In this document: positions 21,005 to 34,076 of the stretch, piece after piece
Layout of the letters: every line of letters starts with the position of its first letter
How positions within the stretch are numbered: position 1 is the first letter of the stretch
NCBI GenBank assembly: GCA_036937835.1
Contig: CM072874.1
Span: forward strand, 17,249,001-17,313,000
Origin: Pampus argenteus
Taxonomy: Eukaryota; Chordata; Actinopteri; Scombriformes; Stromateidae
DNA: 64,000 nt
Direction: 5' to 3'
Position numbers and translations under genes: made by a program
Notes under the pieces: model-generated
Told to the model about the DNA's origin: nothing
Database searches by the model: none
Seen by the model: only the letters and a program-made list of their open reading frames with translations

Positions 21005-24000
21005 AAGAATACGTGCAGGTACGTCAGACCTTAGACTATAATAATTCTAAGCACTGATCAACAAAATCCTGAACTGAGTAAACTGTGTGGATGTAGCTAC
21101 AAACCCTTCTTCCACTGGACAGAACCTGCAGTGCAGGTTTAATGTATCTAAGCTTCTTCCCTCGATGTGTCTCGTCTGCCACACAGAGACAAGCTGGAGC
21201 CGAGGCTCAGATGGACAAACATTAGCAAATGGCTTTGCATGGAAAAGCACACCAGAAGAGTACAGTGTTAGAATAGCAGAAGGCCGCACAGTTCTCCTTA
21301 TTATAGGAGGAAAAGGTGCATCGACTGATGAAGCATCCCTGTTCACTCACACCATTTCATTTTCCTCAAAGCCGTTCTAATTAACCTATCTAACTCATTA
21401 TCAAGAATTGGATGAAGTTACTGCTTGAACGGAACAGAGAAGCTAATCGTCTGCATTACCCAGTCTGTGCTGACAGACACACACTTCTGATATAAATGAG
21501 GTCTGACTGAATACAACTTCTTTATCAGCAACACAGTGACAACAAGAAAACAACAAGGGAGAAGAATGATGAGAGAAAACACCATAAACCCACTCAGCAG
21601 CTCTCTGTTTCAGGAATTGAAATTATGTCACTTAAAAACTCCAAATTAACTTGTAAACACATCAAAAACAGTTTTGACCATTTAACATGTAAAACACAAA
21701 CTGATCGAAACCTGCGAGCCTCCACCGAGGAAGCTCATTTTCACCTTATTCTAAAGCAGCACCTGTTCACTCACTTATGGCCTGTAATTTGCATTTTCAA
21801 CCACACGGTGGCGCTGGTGTACAACTCCATCACTGAGAGGCGAGACAAGAGAAGCTGTGCAGAGTTGAGTGGATGTCAACAGCAGGTAGGACAGAATCTG
21901 CTCTGACCAGTTTGGCCGGCAGTGTGTGTTTGCCATCAGCCTGTTAACATGAACACCATCATGAACACCATCATGATTACCATGGTAACGCATGCTGTCC
22001 AACAGGAAGAGCAGCATGCTGTGTTAAAAACACCCTTTGGCTGTCTTGTTCTCGTCTTTGAGCTCAGCTAAAAAGCAAATAAAGCCAGTGGTCGTCAGCT
22101 GTCCTGTAACTGCTGGCACACCTCACATGATATTAGCAAACAAGAACAGCTGACACTTTCAGCGCTGCTGCAAACAAAGCCTGTCTCTGGTCTCTGAGTT
22201 ATGCAAAAGACAAAGGATCATATTTAATACGAGGAAAAAAAGACTTTCCTGGAAACCATTCATTAACCCTTCAGGTAGCATTTAAACCGATGCAGTATAT
22301 GTGCTGGCTCTGCTGGATGCACGAGCCTTTACTCTTAGAAAAAGAGAGCAATTATGAGGGAATGCTCATAGTCTTTTCTCCCTGCTGACACCTCTAATAA
22401 CATCCAAACAAACGAACGCTCCTAAAAATACTTTCCTGTTTAGAAATGGGAAGGCATCCTGTTCTCAGTGGAAACATTCCCCTGATGTTTCCTGAGAAAA
22501 AGCCCATAAACCTGAGCGGCATGCTGTCTGTTCCTCTGCTGGGATTAAAGTTGACGCTCAGGCCGCTCAAACAGAGTTCACTCGTTCATCATTAGTTTAC
22601 ACATCTGAGGCTAGAGTTCGATTCTGGGGAAGGGATGAGATCGAAAGACAAAGAGCTGGCCTCAAATATGAAACCATGTATTAATGCACGTAATAAGTAA
22701 CCATTCATTTCATTATTATTATTTATTTTATCCATGAGTCGTTTGGTCTATAAGACACTGGTAAACAATATGTCCATCAGAACTCCATGAAGCCTAAATT
22801 AACACTGAATACTGTTCAGTGTACTATAATGGAAAACCAAGAAATGCAAAAATAATCTCACATTTGAGAGTGCAAAGGCTTTTATGCTTAGAAATAACAA
22901 ACAATAACTTGAGTAATTACCTGCAGCTCTGCAGAGGTCAGAGGTCAGAGACGAGCTGGTCTATATGACGACTTATTTTCTTTAACCACAGCGAAACATA
23001 TTCTGACGGCAGGATCAAGCCCTCTACAGCTCAACGCTCTCCTCAAAATAGAGAATTGTTTTCTTGACTTAAATAGATGTGTTTGATCCTCCCACATCAC
23101 TGTCACATACTGTACATGTGTTTGATGTTTGAGGTAACTGAAGGATGACTGAACTAAAGCTTTAGACCCTCCTAACCCATACATTTACACTGAAAACGTA
23201 TGAAATCATTTCTCTGCACAACTACACATGCATACTGCTGCTCAACTGGAGTAACATGCGCTGCAGCAGGAGGCTCGACATACAATATAAAAGCTGTGTC
23301 AACATGCAGAAAAACACTTCAGCAGCTGACTTTCTGTCAGGTGGGAACAAAAACAGAAGTGTTTTCCAAACGAGCAGCTACAGTGTGAGAGAAGAAAACA
23401 CGAAATTCTTCAAGTTCTTCAAACACCGTTGCGTTTTATGACTCCTACGTGTTTATGCGTCCCTTTCTGCTCAAACAAGACACTCAAGGTTCATCATGCT
23501 GACCCAGATATCACCTGACCATGAAAACAATGCAGCTTAATCCTACAGCTCTTTCTAATTTTGACTTTGTTTCCAGCAGAATGGTTTAGAGCAACCTTCA
23601 CAGACCTGATGCAGCAGGGCCTCATTAGCTGTGAGATTCAGCCCCACCAATGCTGACAGATGAACCTTAATTACTGCAGGAGCCGTTTTTTTCCTGCACC
23701 AGAGAGTATTGTACGCGGTTGATATTTGATGTCTAACACTGTGACCTTCTCAATCCCCAGAAGCAGACACCTAGAAGCCAAACACTGCAGAGATCTGAGG
23801 CAAAAATACATACAGAGCACCACACTAATCTGTGAGGAACCTACAACGTGCAGATGGACAAGCCAATAAGTATCTGATCCCCTGCTACTGTACAGTAGAA
23901 AACCACAAGGGGAACAAAGATCAGTGTAAACCCTGCAGTTCACCTGATGTTTTAATCGTGACGGCAAATGCTTCAAACTAACTCTGCTATGATACAATAC

Positions 24001-27000
24001 AGTACAAATCCACAAAGACAGAGACAATATTACCCTTTAGCACAGACACAGAGTGTTACTGAGTTACTGAGTAAACAACAGCAACACGGTTCACGTGACG
24101 CCGGGGTTTTTACATCGAGGACGTTTGTCCTTTAAAATCCATCTGAGAAGACGCAAAATAGGACACTGAGAAATTTTAGGATGACCAATAACAACATAAA
24201 CCTCTTCTGAGGATCCACTGGAGGCCTCTCATAAACCTCTCAGATCCAACTTACACGTGGTACAGTAGCCCAGCGATCAACAAACAGTGATTCTTATAAT
24301 GTTTCATATTTTGTCAGACATCATCATGGTCATTTTCATGATTTGTGGTATATTAGATTATAATTTCACCTACATGCCAGACTTTCTTATAGGATCCGCT
24401 ACAATAAACATCAGTTCTCAAACCTCCATATAAGAACATGAGCGTCTATTGTGTCTGAGACTGTAAAATGTCACGATTACATCTATCCTCTCATGTTCTC
24501 TTCAGTGAGAATTCAGCTTCCTAAAGACTTTACCTGTACAAATCCAGATTGATGATTTCCGTGGGAATTACGCAGCATAATTCATAATTCTGCCCCATCC
24601 GGAGCCTCAGTCTCATTTAGCACCTGTGATGGCTGGAGTGCTGCATGGAGGGCAGCTTTCAGTCTGTGAAGGTGGTCGGAGGTACGTGTCCAGCATGGAG
24701 AAAAGACATTGTCTAATTGCTTGGCTGGAAATAGCTGGAGGTGGGAGGAGCGGGGAGGGATGCCTGATCTGCTCGTGCAGAGGGAAAAGGGATTGCCCCA
24801 TCCTGTTAAATCACCACCCTGACCTTTGACCTCACTGTGGCCACTCAGGATGATGCGACTGCACATGCATACACACGCCCAGCTCTAATACGTATGAACG
24901 CACACGGACAGATACTGAGAGACACACATACAATACGTCACTGACACTGCCGTGGCAATAATAGAGATGACCCCAATCAGTGAGCCTTATTCTCAAGGCT
25001 ACGTTTTATCGCTGGCTTCCTTTGCAGCCTCCTGATGACATGGCATTGGAGGTTGATCACCTGTAATAGAGTCCAGCCAAGGTGCAGATTAAAAGTACAA
25101 ATCACATTGTAAACGACTGAGCTGAGCTGCACTGTGTAACCTCCACCTTGGTGCGCAGGATTTTAAGACCCTGGTTTCCATTTCCCATCTTGACTCAAGG
25201 AAGATAAAAAGAGAGCATAAAATAATCGAAGTTTCCAGTGGGCCTGTGTGTGTGCGTGTGTGTGTGTGTGTGTGTGTGGTGAGAGAGGATATTAAAGCAG
25301 GTGTCCTGCCGCTGGATTTGAACCTTTCTTTTCTCCTCCAGCGTCGTATGAAAGCAGGTCTGATGACTTTAATTTCTCCACTTGCAGGGTCTCTCATGCA
25401 CTAAGCAGCTGAGTGCTGCTTTCTCTTTCCTTCACACCACATGCAATGTTCCTACCAGTAAATAAAAAATAAAATCTCCACAGAGAGAGAAGGGAGTCTT
25501 GAAATAACATGATGTTCTTGAACCCAGTATAATCTCAGCATGCAACCACCGCTGCTCCTCAGTTCTCCCTGGAGCACAGAGGGGAAGGTCATTCATCAAA
25601 AGTCACATATTAGTCATCAGAATGTGAGCAGCGTGGGGTCGAAATAGTGACCTACGCCAATGCTGAGATGCGATGGGTGTAAAGGGTCGGCCCTTAACAG
25701 ATGACTCTGTATCGACCAGACGGTTAGACAGGAGAGGAGACTGTGTTGGATGCTGTACCAGTGCTCTGCTGCTCCTCCCAGACTGGGAGATGAGGAAGAC
25801 TGACAAATGAGTGTACAGCAGCTGGGTAAAGCCTCACGAGAAGTCTGGGCTGTCTGCAGGCGTCGCAGACAGACTGGGATGATTGGCTCAGGTTTGGACT
25901 CTACTCTCTCTCTGCAGAATATCCTCCACAGTCTCCAGCCACAACATGCAGGTTGTTCAAGGCGACATACGGCAGAGTGCCGTGAGCGTTTGCATGTTGA
26001 CGCGCTGATGCTGTGCCTCCTTTTCATTTGACATGGCACAATGACTGTGCGTTTAAAGTTCAGACTGTCAGCTTTCATTTGAGGTTATCCTCAGACAGAC
26101 TGGTTGCTTTGTTAGAAGAACTATAGGCGTATTTACTTAATTACCCCTGACATCCCTCATATGTCATATTAATATGACTATGAAAGTTCAAATTAAAGGA
26201 GTCTCTGTTTTTAGACTTCTGGTAGTAACGCTGCAAAGTACAAACCTGATTCTATGCTTAAATGTAATCTGTATTCATCCAGATACTACTGAGGCCAAAG
26301 AACAAGAGGGACCATGTCCAAAAATGGCTTTAACTCCTCAGTTATTCACCCGAAGTGGCTGTAAAAGCTTACATTCACATCATAATCTGTGTCAATTTAC
26401 ATCCCAAAGTGTTAAGAGCATAGAGTCAGAATGTTAATGTACCGCTGTGCCAATGGAGCTGATGGAGCTCACTCTTCATGCATATGCATATCCCACTATC
26501 CAGTATTCCCTCCGCAACCCGACTGAGGTTTCTAAAAACGGCAGAAAGCTTAACATCTGTGACAGCAGACGTCACACTGGAGGAGAACGACTTTGATGAG
26601 ACCAGTGCTTTTAGAGGCCTCCTTTGTTAGCAGGGAGCGAATTGAGCTTTACAAGATAAATCATCCCGCTAGCAGCCGCTTTAGACTGTGTACAACCAGA
26701 TAAGGTTGCCAAGGAAACCCTCCTAGAGAACCAATGAGATTTTTTTTTTTTACTATACCAGCCTCCTCGATCTGTGCAAACAATTAATACCTTACCCAGG
26801 CAGAAGGGAGGGAGCTGGGGAAGTGGGAGGCAGGCACAAATCCCCAGGTGCTTAGCACAACACCACTCTCCCTTCATCTATGTGAATGAGGACATGAGGT
26901 AGAAAAAAAATGTAACAAATGGATATTGGACTGGAGGACACTGAGGGATGATGTATGAGTCATTGTACATTAATTCAATGAGAGAACAGCGTTTAGTCAA

Positions 27001-28277
27001 TAAATCTAATCTGCACACGTGCAGTAGCGCACATCACTAATGTCCTTTTAATGAATGTTTTGAATGCACCGCCATAAAAGTGCCATTATATCCTGCCACA
27101 TCTATTTATAGGACGGCTGTGATTGTGCTGGTATCACTACAGCTGAACCAGTCCGGCACACAGGAGAAGCCCTGATGCTCAGAGCTGCTGCGGCGCCATT
27201 AGGATCCATGTGTGACTTCGACTAGCCACAGATCAGATCAATGCTCCAGGGCCCTATCTATTGCTGACATCCAATTATAGCAACGGACGTCCGCTTAGCA
27301 CTGCTACTAAGTGCTTTAGTCTTTTTATTGACTACCTGTCAACGGCATGCACACAGTGGAGCTATTGGCTAATAATCAGCTATCGATCTATCCACATGTC
27401 AAGATCACCAGCATGTTGTTAAGTGTATAAAAGTGTGTGATGAGGGCATCAGCGTAGAATATATATAACTATAACACCGACACTTGGATGGTTTATCCCC
27501 GAGTCATTAAACAGGCATTTCACATCATTCAGCATCCTTAATTAGAAAGCTAATCTTGTACAAGTTTGATTAGTGCTGGCTTGCAATGAAAGTAATTGCC
27601 CTGCACATTAACTAAGGGAGGAAATTGGCCGTAATAGAGGAAAAAAAAAGCTAAGCAAATGTTGAAACAAATGGCCACGATGCCAGGGACAAAGCAGTAC
27701 AGTACAGCAGGGGAATGACAATGAGACAGTAAGAGGCATACAGGATGGCGAGCCGGGTCACAAACCTATGTATGTTTATTACTGGATCTGAATGGCAGGC
27801 GTTGGATTGTGTCTGTCTGCTTCATTGATTAATTACAGTCATTAAGTGGTTAGAAAGTCACCTCATCTGGTGTAAGGGGTGGAAATCACTGGCTGATTAA
27901 AATTAATCACAGTCAAAGAGCAGCAGGAGGCCGAGTCCCCAGAGAGCATGAAGAAATGAAGGCTTTTTCATGCTAAAAACAACAGCTTCTACTGCCTCTG
28001 TATACAAACAAATAAACAAACAAGGCAGGTTGGTTTTGTTTTTTTTAACCATTTTTAATGGACTTTTATTATTAAAAAAATACAGCACAAAAATACACAC
28101 AAAAAGAAAATTGGTTTTCACACGGTGTGCAAACCTCAAAGGAGATCTTCATATAATATTAGTATGCTGGTTTCAAAGCTACAGTTAATAGTGTTAGTAG
28201 TTGTCATTAATGTTCTGAGCATATAGAGAGACAGCAACAGCAACTCCCTACAAACTCTGTACAGTTTGTCACCAGGT

Positions 28278-28464
<187 letters not shown>

Positions 28465-29683
28465 TTAAGAGGAACTGATGCATGTAATTTCTATGTCTGG
28501 TCTCACTTTCTCTGGTTATAAGAAAATAGGTGCAACAATAAAAATCACCAATAAGTACAATATCATAAAACTACAACCATCACCTCCTCTTAAAGTGTAC
28601 CACACACACACACACACACCCCTCATTACCCCTCCTCTTCTGTTTTAGTTATAAAAATTTGCACAGCAGAGCATCACATATACAAACAAACATCATCATC
28701 ATCATCTTTATATCATTGGACTGTGTATTAGATAGGCTTACTGCGACAGGATATTTATACATTACAGCCAGAACCATGTTATTTTAAAAAACAAACAACA
28801 AAATTACTGAAGTTTACCTACAGTTTAAAAAATGTGAGTTCATGTTTTGAAATACAAAATTAAAAACTTTAAGACAGTGATAAAGGTTTCATGAAGCTAT
28901 GGTGGTGGTGGTGGTGGTGGGGGTCTGTATGAGTTGAGTGGGTGTGGGAAATCCTACACTTGACCTGATTGAGGCAACAGAAAACAATCAATAGGCTCAC
29001 TGTGTACTGATATTGGCCTAGTGGCTGTGGGCTACGGCTGCCAGTCAGGATGATGCTAGTGCACGTAGCACAGCGCTCGTTGAGGGGCGTGCTACGACAA
29101 CTCAACTGGACACCAAGGCACAATAGAAGTCATAAGAATCCAGCTATGAGGGCTGCGCACGGGTGAAGTGATTGGAGGTGCATAAGGCTAAAATAAGGAA
29201 GAGAATAAGGCGTCAGAGCAAAAAGAACAGAGTTTGCCCACCATACAATAAAAGAATGGGCATAGTTAGGTTTACAGTCAAACAATACAAATAATTCACT
29301 GTTCTTCCTGCCTTAACTGCAAGAACAGGCCAATGTGACTTATACTGACTGACTGAACCAACATTTATATTATCCAGCACTGGCAAAAAACTAACTGTAA
29401 AGTGGCTGCAGAGTAACAGCGTCCTAAAAAGCTCATCACATTTGCTCCTCTTTGTGTGCGCTTTCTTCATGTATGCACGCTTTACATCCTTCATTAAAAA
29501 GTCCAATTAATGCTACAGAAGCCAAGACAGCTTTCATATTGTCCACAGAGAGAAGCTTAATCAAGATACCAGCTCCTTGTAATGAAACTCCAAATAAGGA
29601 GGATTACATATGCCGGACCTCCAAGGGGGGTGACCACTACTACAGATGATGAATTAAGACTGGGTGCTCTTGTCCTGCTGATA

Positions 29684-29684
<1 letters not shown>

Positions 29685-29725
<41 letters not shown>
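29685..29725 (+). repeat. (GT)n microsatellite
   Basis: About 41 bp of pure GT dinucleotides in the probable cxadr 3' UTR region. Confidence 0.97.
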
Positions 29726-29726
<1 letters not shown>

Positions 29727-30024
29727 GGGGAGGCACTAGATGTGCGGCTGGTCACAGGGGTTAGGAGCCTGTTGACAGTCAAACACATTCAAAGCAGATT
29801 GCTCAGTGAACCTCGTTGTCCAGCTGCCCCCGTTATTTCCTTCTACGCTAACTCCTCTAAGATCTCTGGAGGAGGGATGGGGGATGGAGACTAGTCTTTA
29901 TTGTTTTTTAAGCTCTGTCAAGAAGCAATAATCCACCCAATCACAAGATGTGGAGGCCTGAACCTCCCCCTCACCCCCAACCAATCCTGTCCCCTTCACC
30001 CCCCCCAGCCAACTCGGACTGGAC

Positions 30025-30075
30025 AGTTCAAAACAGCAAACGGTTCAAACAGCAAACGGTTCAAACAGCAAACGG
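30025..30075 (+). repeat. three tandem copies of a 16-bp unit
   Basis: The unit ggttcaaacagcaaac occurs exactly at 30042-30057 and 30058-30073, preceded by a near copy (agttcaaaacagcaaac) at 30025-30041. It is a small minisatellite-like duplication, possibly within the cxadr 3' UTR. Confidence 0.95.
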
Positions 30076-30760
30076 CTGACCTAAATAAGCATTTTCCAAC
30101 TCTAATAGTCAGTGGATTGTGCTCAGATTCAATTCAAATCTGGGAATTTTAGTTAAGTCTGTGTTATTTATCCAAAGAACAGAGTATTTACTTTCATGGA
30201 ATTAAAACTCAAACTAGAAAACATGATTGCCTGACAGATGATCATACTGTTATGTAGTCAGTGAAAGATGATGAATGAACTATACATTTCCCAAACCCCT
30301 ATTCACATACATACACTTACATTCACACACACATACAGCTGCAATTTTATACATACATGCATACAACTGGCTAATTAGGGGCCTGGATCTGTTTTGAACA
30401 TACAGTATCTCTACAAGGGCCATCTATATTAAAAAAACAAAAACAAAAACATGCATTCAAATATGTACAATATAATTTGTATATTGACCATTCTGCTTCA
30501 TATCCATTTTTCAATGAGTCCAGGAAGTAAAATTCATAAATGTTTTTTTTTTTTTTTTTTGTATTTGATAAAAAGTTAATGTGCTCTGTTGTGATTCCAG
30601 TACAACTCAAATTCTCTTCTCAGCACCACACCAGAGCCAGGTCTTCATAAGAGGAGTATACTCCCATTTGTTAATAATCAAGAGCTAAAAGTCAGGCGAT
30701 TCAGCCCATCCCAGCTCTTGCTCCATCTTCATCGGCTTGTGTCCTACTCACTTCCACTTC

Positions 30761-31043
30761 CTAGACAATCGAACCGTCCCTGTTCTGGGCAGGGATCATG
30801 ACGGGGATGCCGCCCATGCGGCTGAGGTTAGGGCCGGCCATCCTGGAGGCAGTGGGCGGGGGCAGAGGGGCGTGGCTTGGAGGCCTCTCGAACTCCTCAG
30901 ATGAAGGAATCTTGTCGTACTGGGGCTTCAGGGCGTACTCGTGCAGGTTGGATGGTGACATAGAGCCCAGGGAGGAGCGCTGGCTGCCCACAGTAAAGCT
31001 GCGCGCCGTTGAAACGCGACTCTTAGGAGGAGGCACGTCCTCT
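30761..31043 (-). CDS. cxadr: cxadr last coding exon: cytoplasmic tail with C-terminal PDZ ligand
   Basis: The minus-strand acceptor cttctcag precedes an A that completes an arginine codon. Translation reads EDVPPPKSRVSTARSFTVGS, SSLGSMSPSNLHEYALKPQY, then APNLSRMG-like and GIPVMIPAQNRDGSIV and a TAG stop at 30763-30761. The EDVPPPKSR, SSLGSMSPSN and IPVMIPAQ blocks and the terminal GSIV match vertebrate CXADR. The final four residues bind PDZ scaffolds such as MAGI-1 and ZO-1 in mammals. With the other six exons it totals 1128 nt, 375 residues plus stop, against 365 residues in human. Confidence 0.97.
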
Positions 31044-31644
31044 CTGAGAAGAAACAGAGAGAGCAGCACATTTAGACAATAAAACAAGGCTGTAAAGTCA
31101 TTTTCATGAGCTTACGTGAGTGTCAAGTTGGAGAAATTGAACATGGAAAATGATCTTCTCAGGTGCTATTAAACATAATGAAGTCTAATGGTACAATTGT
31201 ATAAAAGTCTGGCACTTGCACAGTGAGGAAAACAATGAATACTAGAGGAGTCTGCAGGAGTCATTTCAGGAGCGAAACATGATTTGATTCAATAAAGAGG
31301 GAGAAATTATTGGAGTTGGTCCGTTTGATTGTCCGAGGCAGTGTCTGCACCGTTAGCCACACTGACTGTGTAATAGCCTTTGGAGACTGAACCAAGCAAC
31401 CAAATACAGCTATGCCCTCTACTCCCTCTGCTACCACATTAACAGCTAATAAGCAGCAATAATCCAGTTAAATGTGCGATCAAACTGAGCCTGAGGGGCC
31501 AGAGCTTGTGTAGTCCATAGCTTCATGCTGTGGTGTTTCAGTGAATGTGTGTCTGTGTGTACGAGACAGGACCAGTGGACTAATCCTCTTTGTCCTACAG
31601 CGTGAGTAGTGTCACATTGTGGTCTTAGACAGATTCAACCCGCA

Positions 31645-31729
31645 CTAGAGTGATAGTAAGCCCAGGGGTTGTACAGAGCCCGTGGGCCGGATGGAGAGCT
31701 GGATGGCGGGGGAGGGTGTGGGAGTTGCT
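31645..31729 (-). CDS. candidate alternative 3' coding exon of cxadr
   Basis: On the minus strand a long pyrimidine tract (about 31730-31780) ends in tctctag at 31730, a good acceptor. Joined to the membrane-segment exon (which ends in AG), it reads ATPTPSPAIQLSIRPTGSVQ PLGLLSL and stops at 31647-31645. This would replace the GSIV tail with 27 other residues. Mammalian CXADR is known to have alternative C termini, but this fish segment is not something I recognise. No good polyadenylation signal is evident just downstream, so it may be unused sequence. Confidence 0.2.
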
Positions 31730-31911
31730 CTAGAGAGGGGAGAGGGGGTGAGGTGGGGTGGGGGGGCAGCCAGCAGCAGACATGACACAGGATCCACAGA
31801 GCAAACAAAGCTTTCAAACTGATTACCACAGCTGTTTATTTGAGGAAGGGTAAAAAAAGAAAAACGCTGATGGAGAAAAAAACATTTTCATGCTTGTTGG
31901 AGCTGTTGGAG

Positions 31912-31942
<31 letters not shown>

Positions 31943-32114
31943 ATGACTGGAGGTCACATTAAATGGGGACCTGAGAGTAATACTAATATGTACCCTATGG
32001 CATTTTTTATGCCCACCTTTTTATCCAGTATTATACAAGCTGAGACAGCTTTCCATCAAAACAGAGCTTTCGGTATCTGTGAGCCAAATCCCAGTTATGA
32101 TGTAGAGTGTGTAC

Positions 32115-32253
32115 CTTATCTCATTGCAGATTTCCTTCTCATACTTCTTCCTGTGACGGGCACGGCAACAGCAGAAGAGGATGATGGCAATAATGATGAG
32201 GATCAGTAGGACAGCAATTATAGCTCCTGCAATGATGCCTGCAGTGTTGGGGG
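32115..32253 (-). CDS. cxadr: cxadr exon: stalk, transmembrane helix, juxtamembrane Cys/basic segment
   Basis: The acceptor tttctag and donor gtacac flank 139 nt. The exon encodes PPNTAGIIAGAIIAVLLILI continuing IIAIILFCCC, then RARHRKKYEKEICNEI. It is a single membrane-spanning helix of about 24 hydrophobic residues, followed by a CCC cluster (palmitoylation-type, known in mammalian CXADR) and a basic stop-transfer stretch. It enters in phase 1 and leaves in phase 2. It corresponds to the AGLIAGAII helix exon of human CXADR. Confidence 0.96.
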
Positions 32254-32395
32254 CTAGAAAACACAAGGAGAAAGGGGTTGGAAGGTTTGATAAATGTCAT
32301 TTGGATAGCAATTACTTGAATATAACTAAGGCAAAGTTCAACAAAAAAGTACAACAATCACCAATGTTACTCAAGAGATCCTCCAGTATATAAAG

Positions 32396-32538
32396 GGAAA
32401 TTAAATCGATCGCAACTGGACTTGGTTATTTGTCTTTGAAGACGTTTCACCTCTCATCCAAGAGGCTTCATCAGTTCATGCTAGCTTGACTAGGCTGGGA
32501 CTAGTCCAAATAACCAGTTGCGTTCGATTTAATTTCCT
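32396..32538. mobile_element. short palindromic (foldback) element in cxadr intron
   Basis: The left arm (ggaaattaaatcgatcgcaa, then ctgg and ggttatttg) and right arm (caaataaccagttgcg, then ttcgatttaatttcc) are nearly perfect reverse complements. The left arm carries a six-base insertion. Between them lies gaagacgtttcacctctcat followed by ccaagaggcttcatcagttc, a motif I know from many teleost MITE-like repeats. It is about 143 bp. No clear target duplication was identified. Confidence 0.75.
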
Positions 32539-33673
32539 CAAGATAACTATGACCTGGATGAATGAGAATATTCACAGGCTTATATAAAGGGATACATTTT
32601 GTCATATGCACAATGCTGAGCAGTAGACACACTGTCCTGCACACCAGAGACGTGAATTAAATCTTTATTGTTCACTGGTGGTAGTATATAGAAATGGCCG
32701 TAGTTTGAAGGATAGGTTTACAATTTTTCAAATCTGTCGTTAAACAATAGTCGGGTGCCCACATGAATATTGGAAGAGGCTTTTCTTGCTGTAATTATCC
32801 CTCCTGTTCATACCGGTCATTAAACAATGGCAGGAGCCAGAATTTCCTAATGTGCTTACACTGTGAGCGATGGGGACAAATTCCACAGTCCTTGTTCTGT
32901 GCAATAATGTATTCACATTTATTTGAATCTAATTTGAGGCTTCAGTAATCCAAAAAAAAGGTGAAATGTTATACTAAAAACACTGAAGATATCCAGTTGA
33001 TTTGATTAAATAACATTTCTTCATCTAAGAGGGGCCGTGGAGTTTGCTTTCTGTCACTTGCATAAGAAAACAAAGTTAACAAAGCAAATTATGAAAGGAT
33101 CTTTTAATGACCAGTATGAACTAATGAATTATTACAGCAAGTAAAAGCTGACTGTAGTTTTAAAACAGACTTGGGAGGCGGGCTTACTACAGTCCATTAA
33201 GTTTCTACATTTAGCTGTGATTTAACTGGCATGATCTTTACTGCTGTCACCTTCATCTTCCTTTTGCTGAGGAAATACTGAATGCCAGCTGAGCTTTAGC
33301 TGTGATAAAAATGTTACCCCCCCAATTTACCACAACTGGCTCATTTTATTAGGTCTCAGATGCCTTTGATTAAAAAAAACAAACAATACAAAGTAGATTC
33401 TGACAATTCAGCCTGATTTGTCTCAATGATTATATCATTTTTTTATGGTTAGATGTTGGTCACTCGGGGTACATCATTGTACTTGAAGGTAGAAAAGGAC
33501 CACTGACTTGAAAGAAGCCATATTATGTCTGTACAGGGTACTGCCCAGCAGTGTTTTTTACAATTGCTCCTATTTGACAGTAGTTTTAGAAGGCGATCAG
33601 GCAGCAGAGCAGCAGGTCGAATTGTGAAACTGGCTGAATGCAAGCATCAATATAAAGTTGGCGGGATACTCAC

Positions 33674-33796
33674 GCGGTGTCACGCTGAGAACCAGTACAC
33701 ACTCCTCACTGCCAACACGGTTGCTGGCAGTGCAGCGGTAGGTGCCAGATGCGCTGGCAGATGCGTTCCTCACGTTAACGGTTCCTCCCACAGGAT
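33674..33796 (-). CDS. cxadr: cxadr exon: second half of Ig domain 2
   Basis: The acceptor gctatag and donor gtgagt flank 123 nt. It encodes DPVGGTVNVRNASASASGTY, then RCTASNRVGSEECVLVLSVTP. The GTYRC motif carries the canonical second cysteine of the Ig fold. An additional Cys in EECVL and one in the previous exon (PRCYAEG) form the extra disulfide typical of CXADR-family C2 domains. NAS is an N-glycosylation sequon. Both junctions are phase 1. Confidence 0.96.
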
Positions 33797-33920
33797 CTAT
33801 AGCGAGGCAGAAGAACACATCATTGAAGAGATGACAGTGTGAAACTAAAAGAGGACCTGCGTGTAGGGCTTGAAAACAGTTTTCTATTTGTTATGGAGTG
33901 CTTGTGAAAGAGTCCATTAC

Positions 33921-34076
33921 CCATCACAGCGGAGGCGGGCAGCAGCTTGTTGTCACTGGTTCTCTGCCAGTTGTATTGCAGGGGTTTGGTGCCCTCGCTG
34001 GATAAGCACCTCAGCACAATGTCTTTACCCTCCTGTGTGGGGCCTTCGGCATAGCACCTGGGCTTGGATGGTTTCA
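33921..34076 (-). CDS. cxadr: cxadr exon: first half of Ig domain 2
   Basis: The acceptor tccacag and donor gtaatg flank 156 nt. It encodes VKPSKPRCYAEGPTQEGKDI, then VLRCLSSEGTKPLQYNWQRT and LLPASAVM. The VKPS linker, PRCY and GTKPLQYNWQ segments match the start of the CXADR C2 domain. The two Cys residues (PRCY and VLRC) pair with those in the following exon. It is phase 1 on both sides. Open frames on the plus strand over this exon are antisense shadows. Confidence 0.96.

Larger units (their letters stand above)
19461..28050. other. intergenic region between auts2 and cxadr
   Basis: No exon with convincing splice sites or conserved protein motif is visible on either strand. It holds a cluster of degraded repeats at 20.15-21.0 kb, a short GT tract at about 25243-25278, and otherwise non-repetitive sequence. 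The stretch at about 26990-27430 is complex and looks like conserved non-coding DNA, but this is an impression. The two genes converge on this region: auts2 ends at its left and cxadr at its right. Confidence 0.6.

Noticed and set aside
25617..26078. 153-codon minus-strand open frame in the intergenic region
   Set aside because: No conserved motif and no flanking splice signals; length is compatible with chance in 64 kb.
31635..31729. The frame ending in ALYNPWAYYHSSAG as the cxadr alternative tail
   Set aside because: It looks protein-like but is out of phase with the preceding cxadr exon when the tctctag acceptor is used; only the ATPTPSP frame fits.
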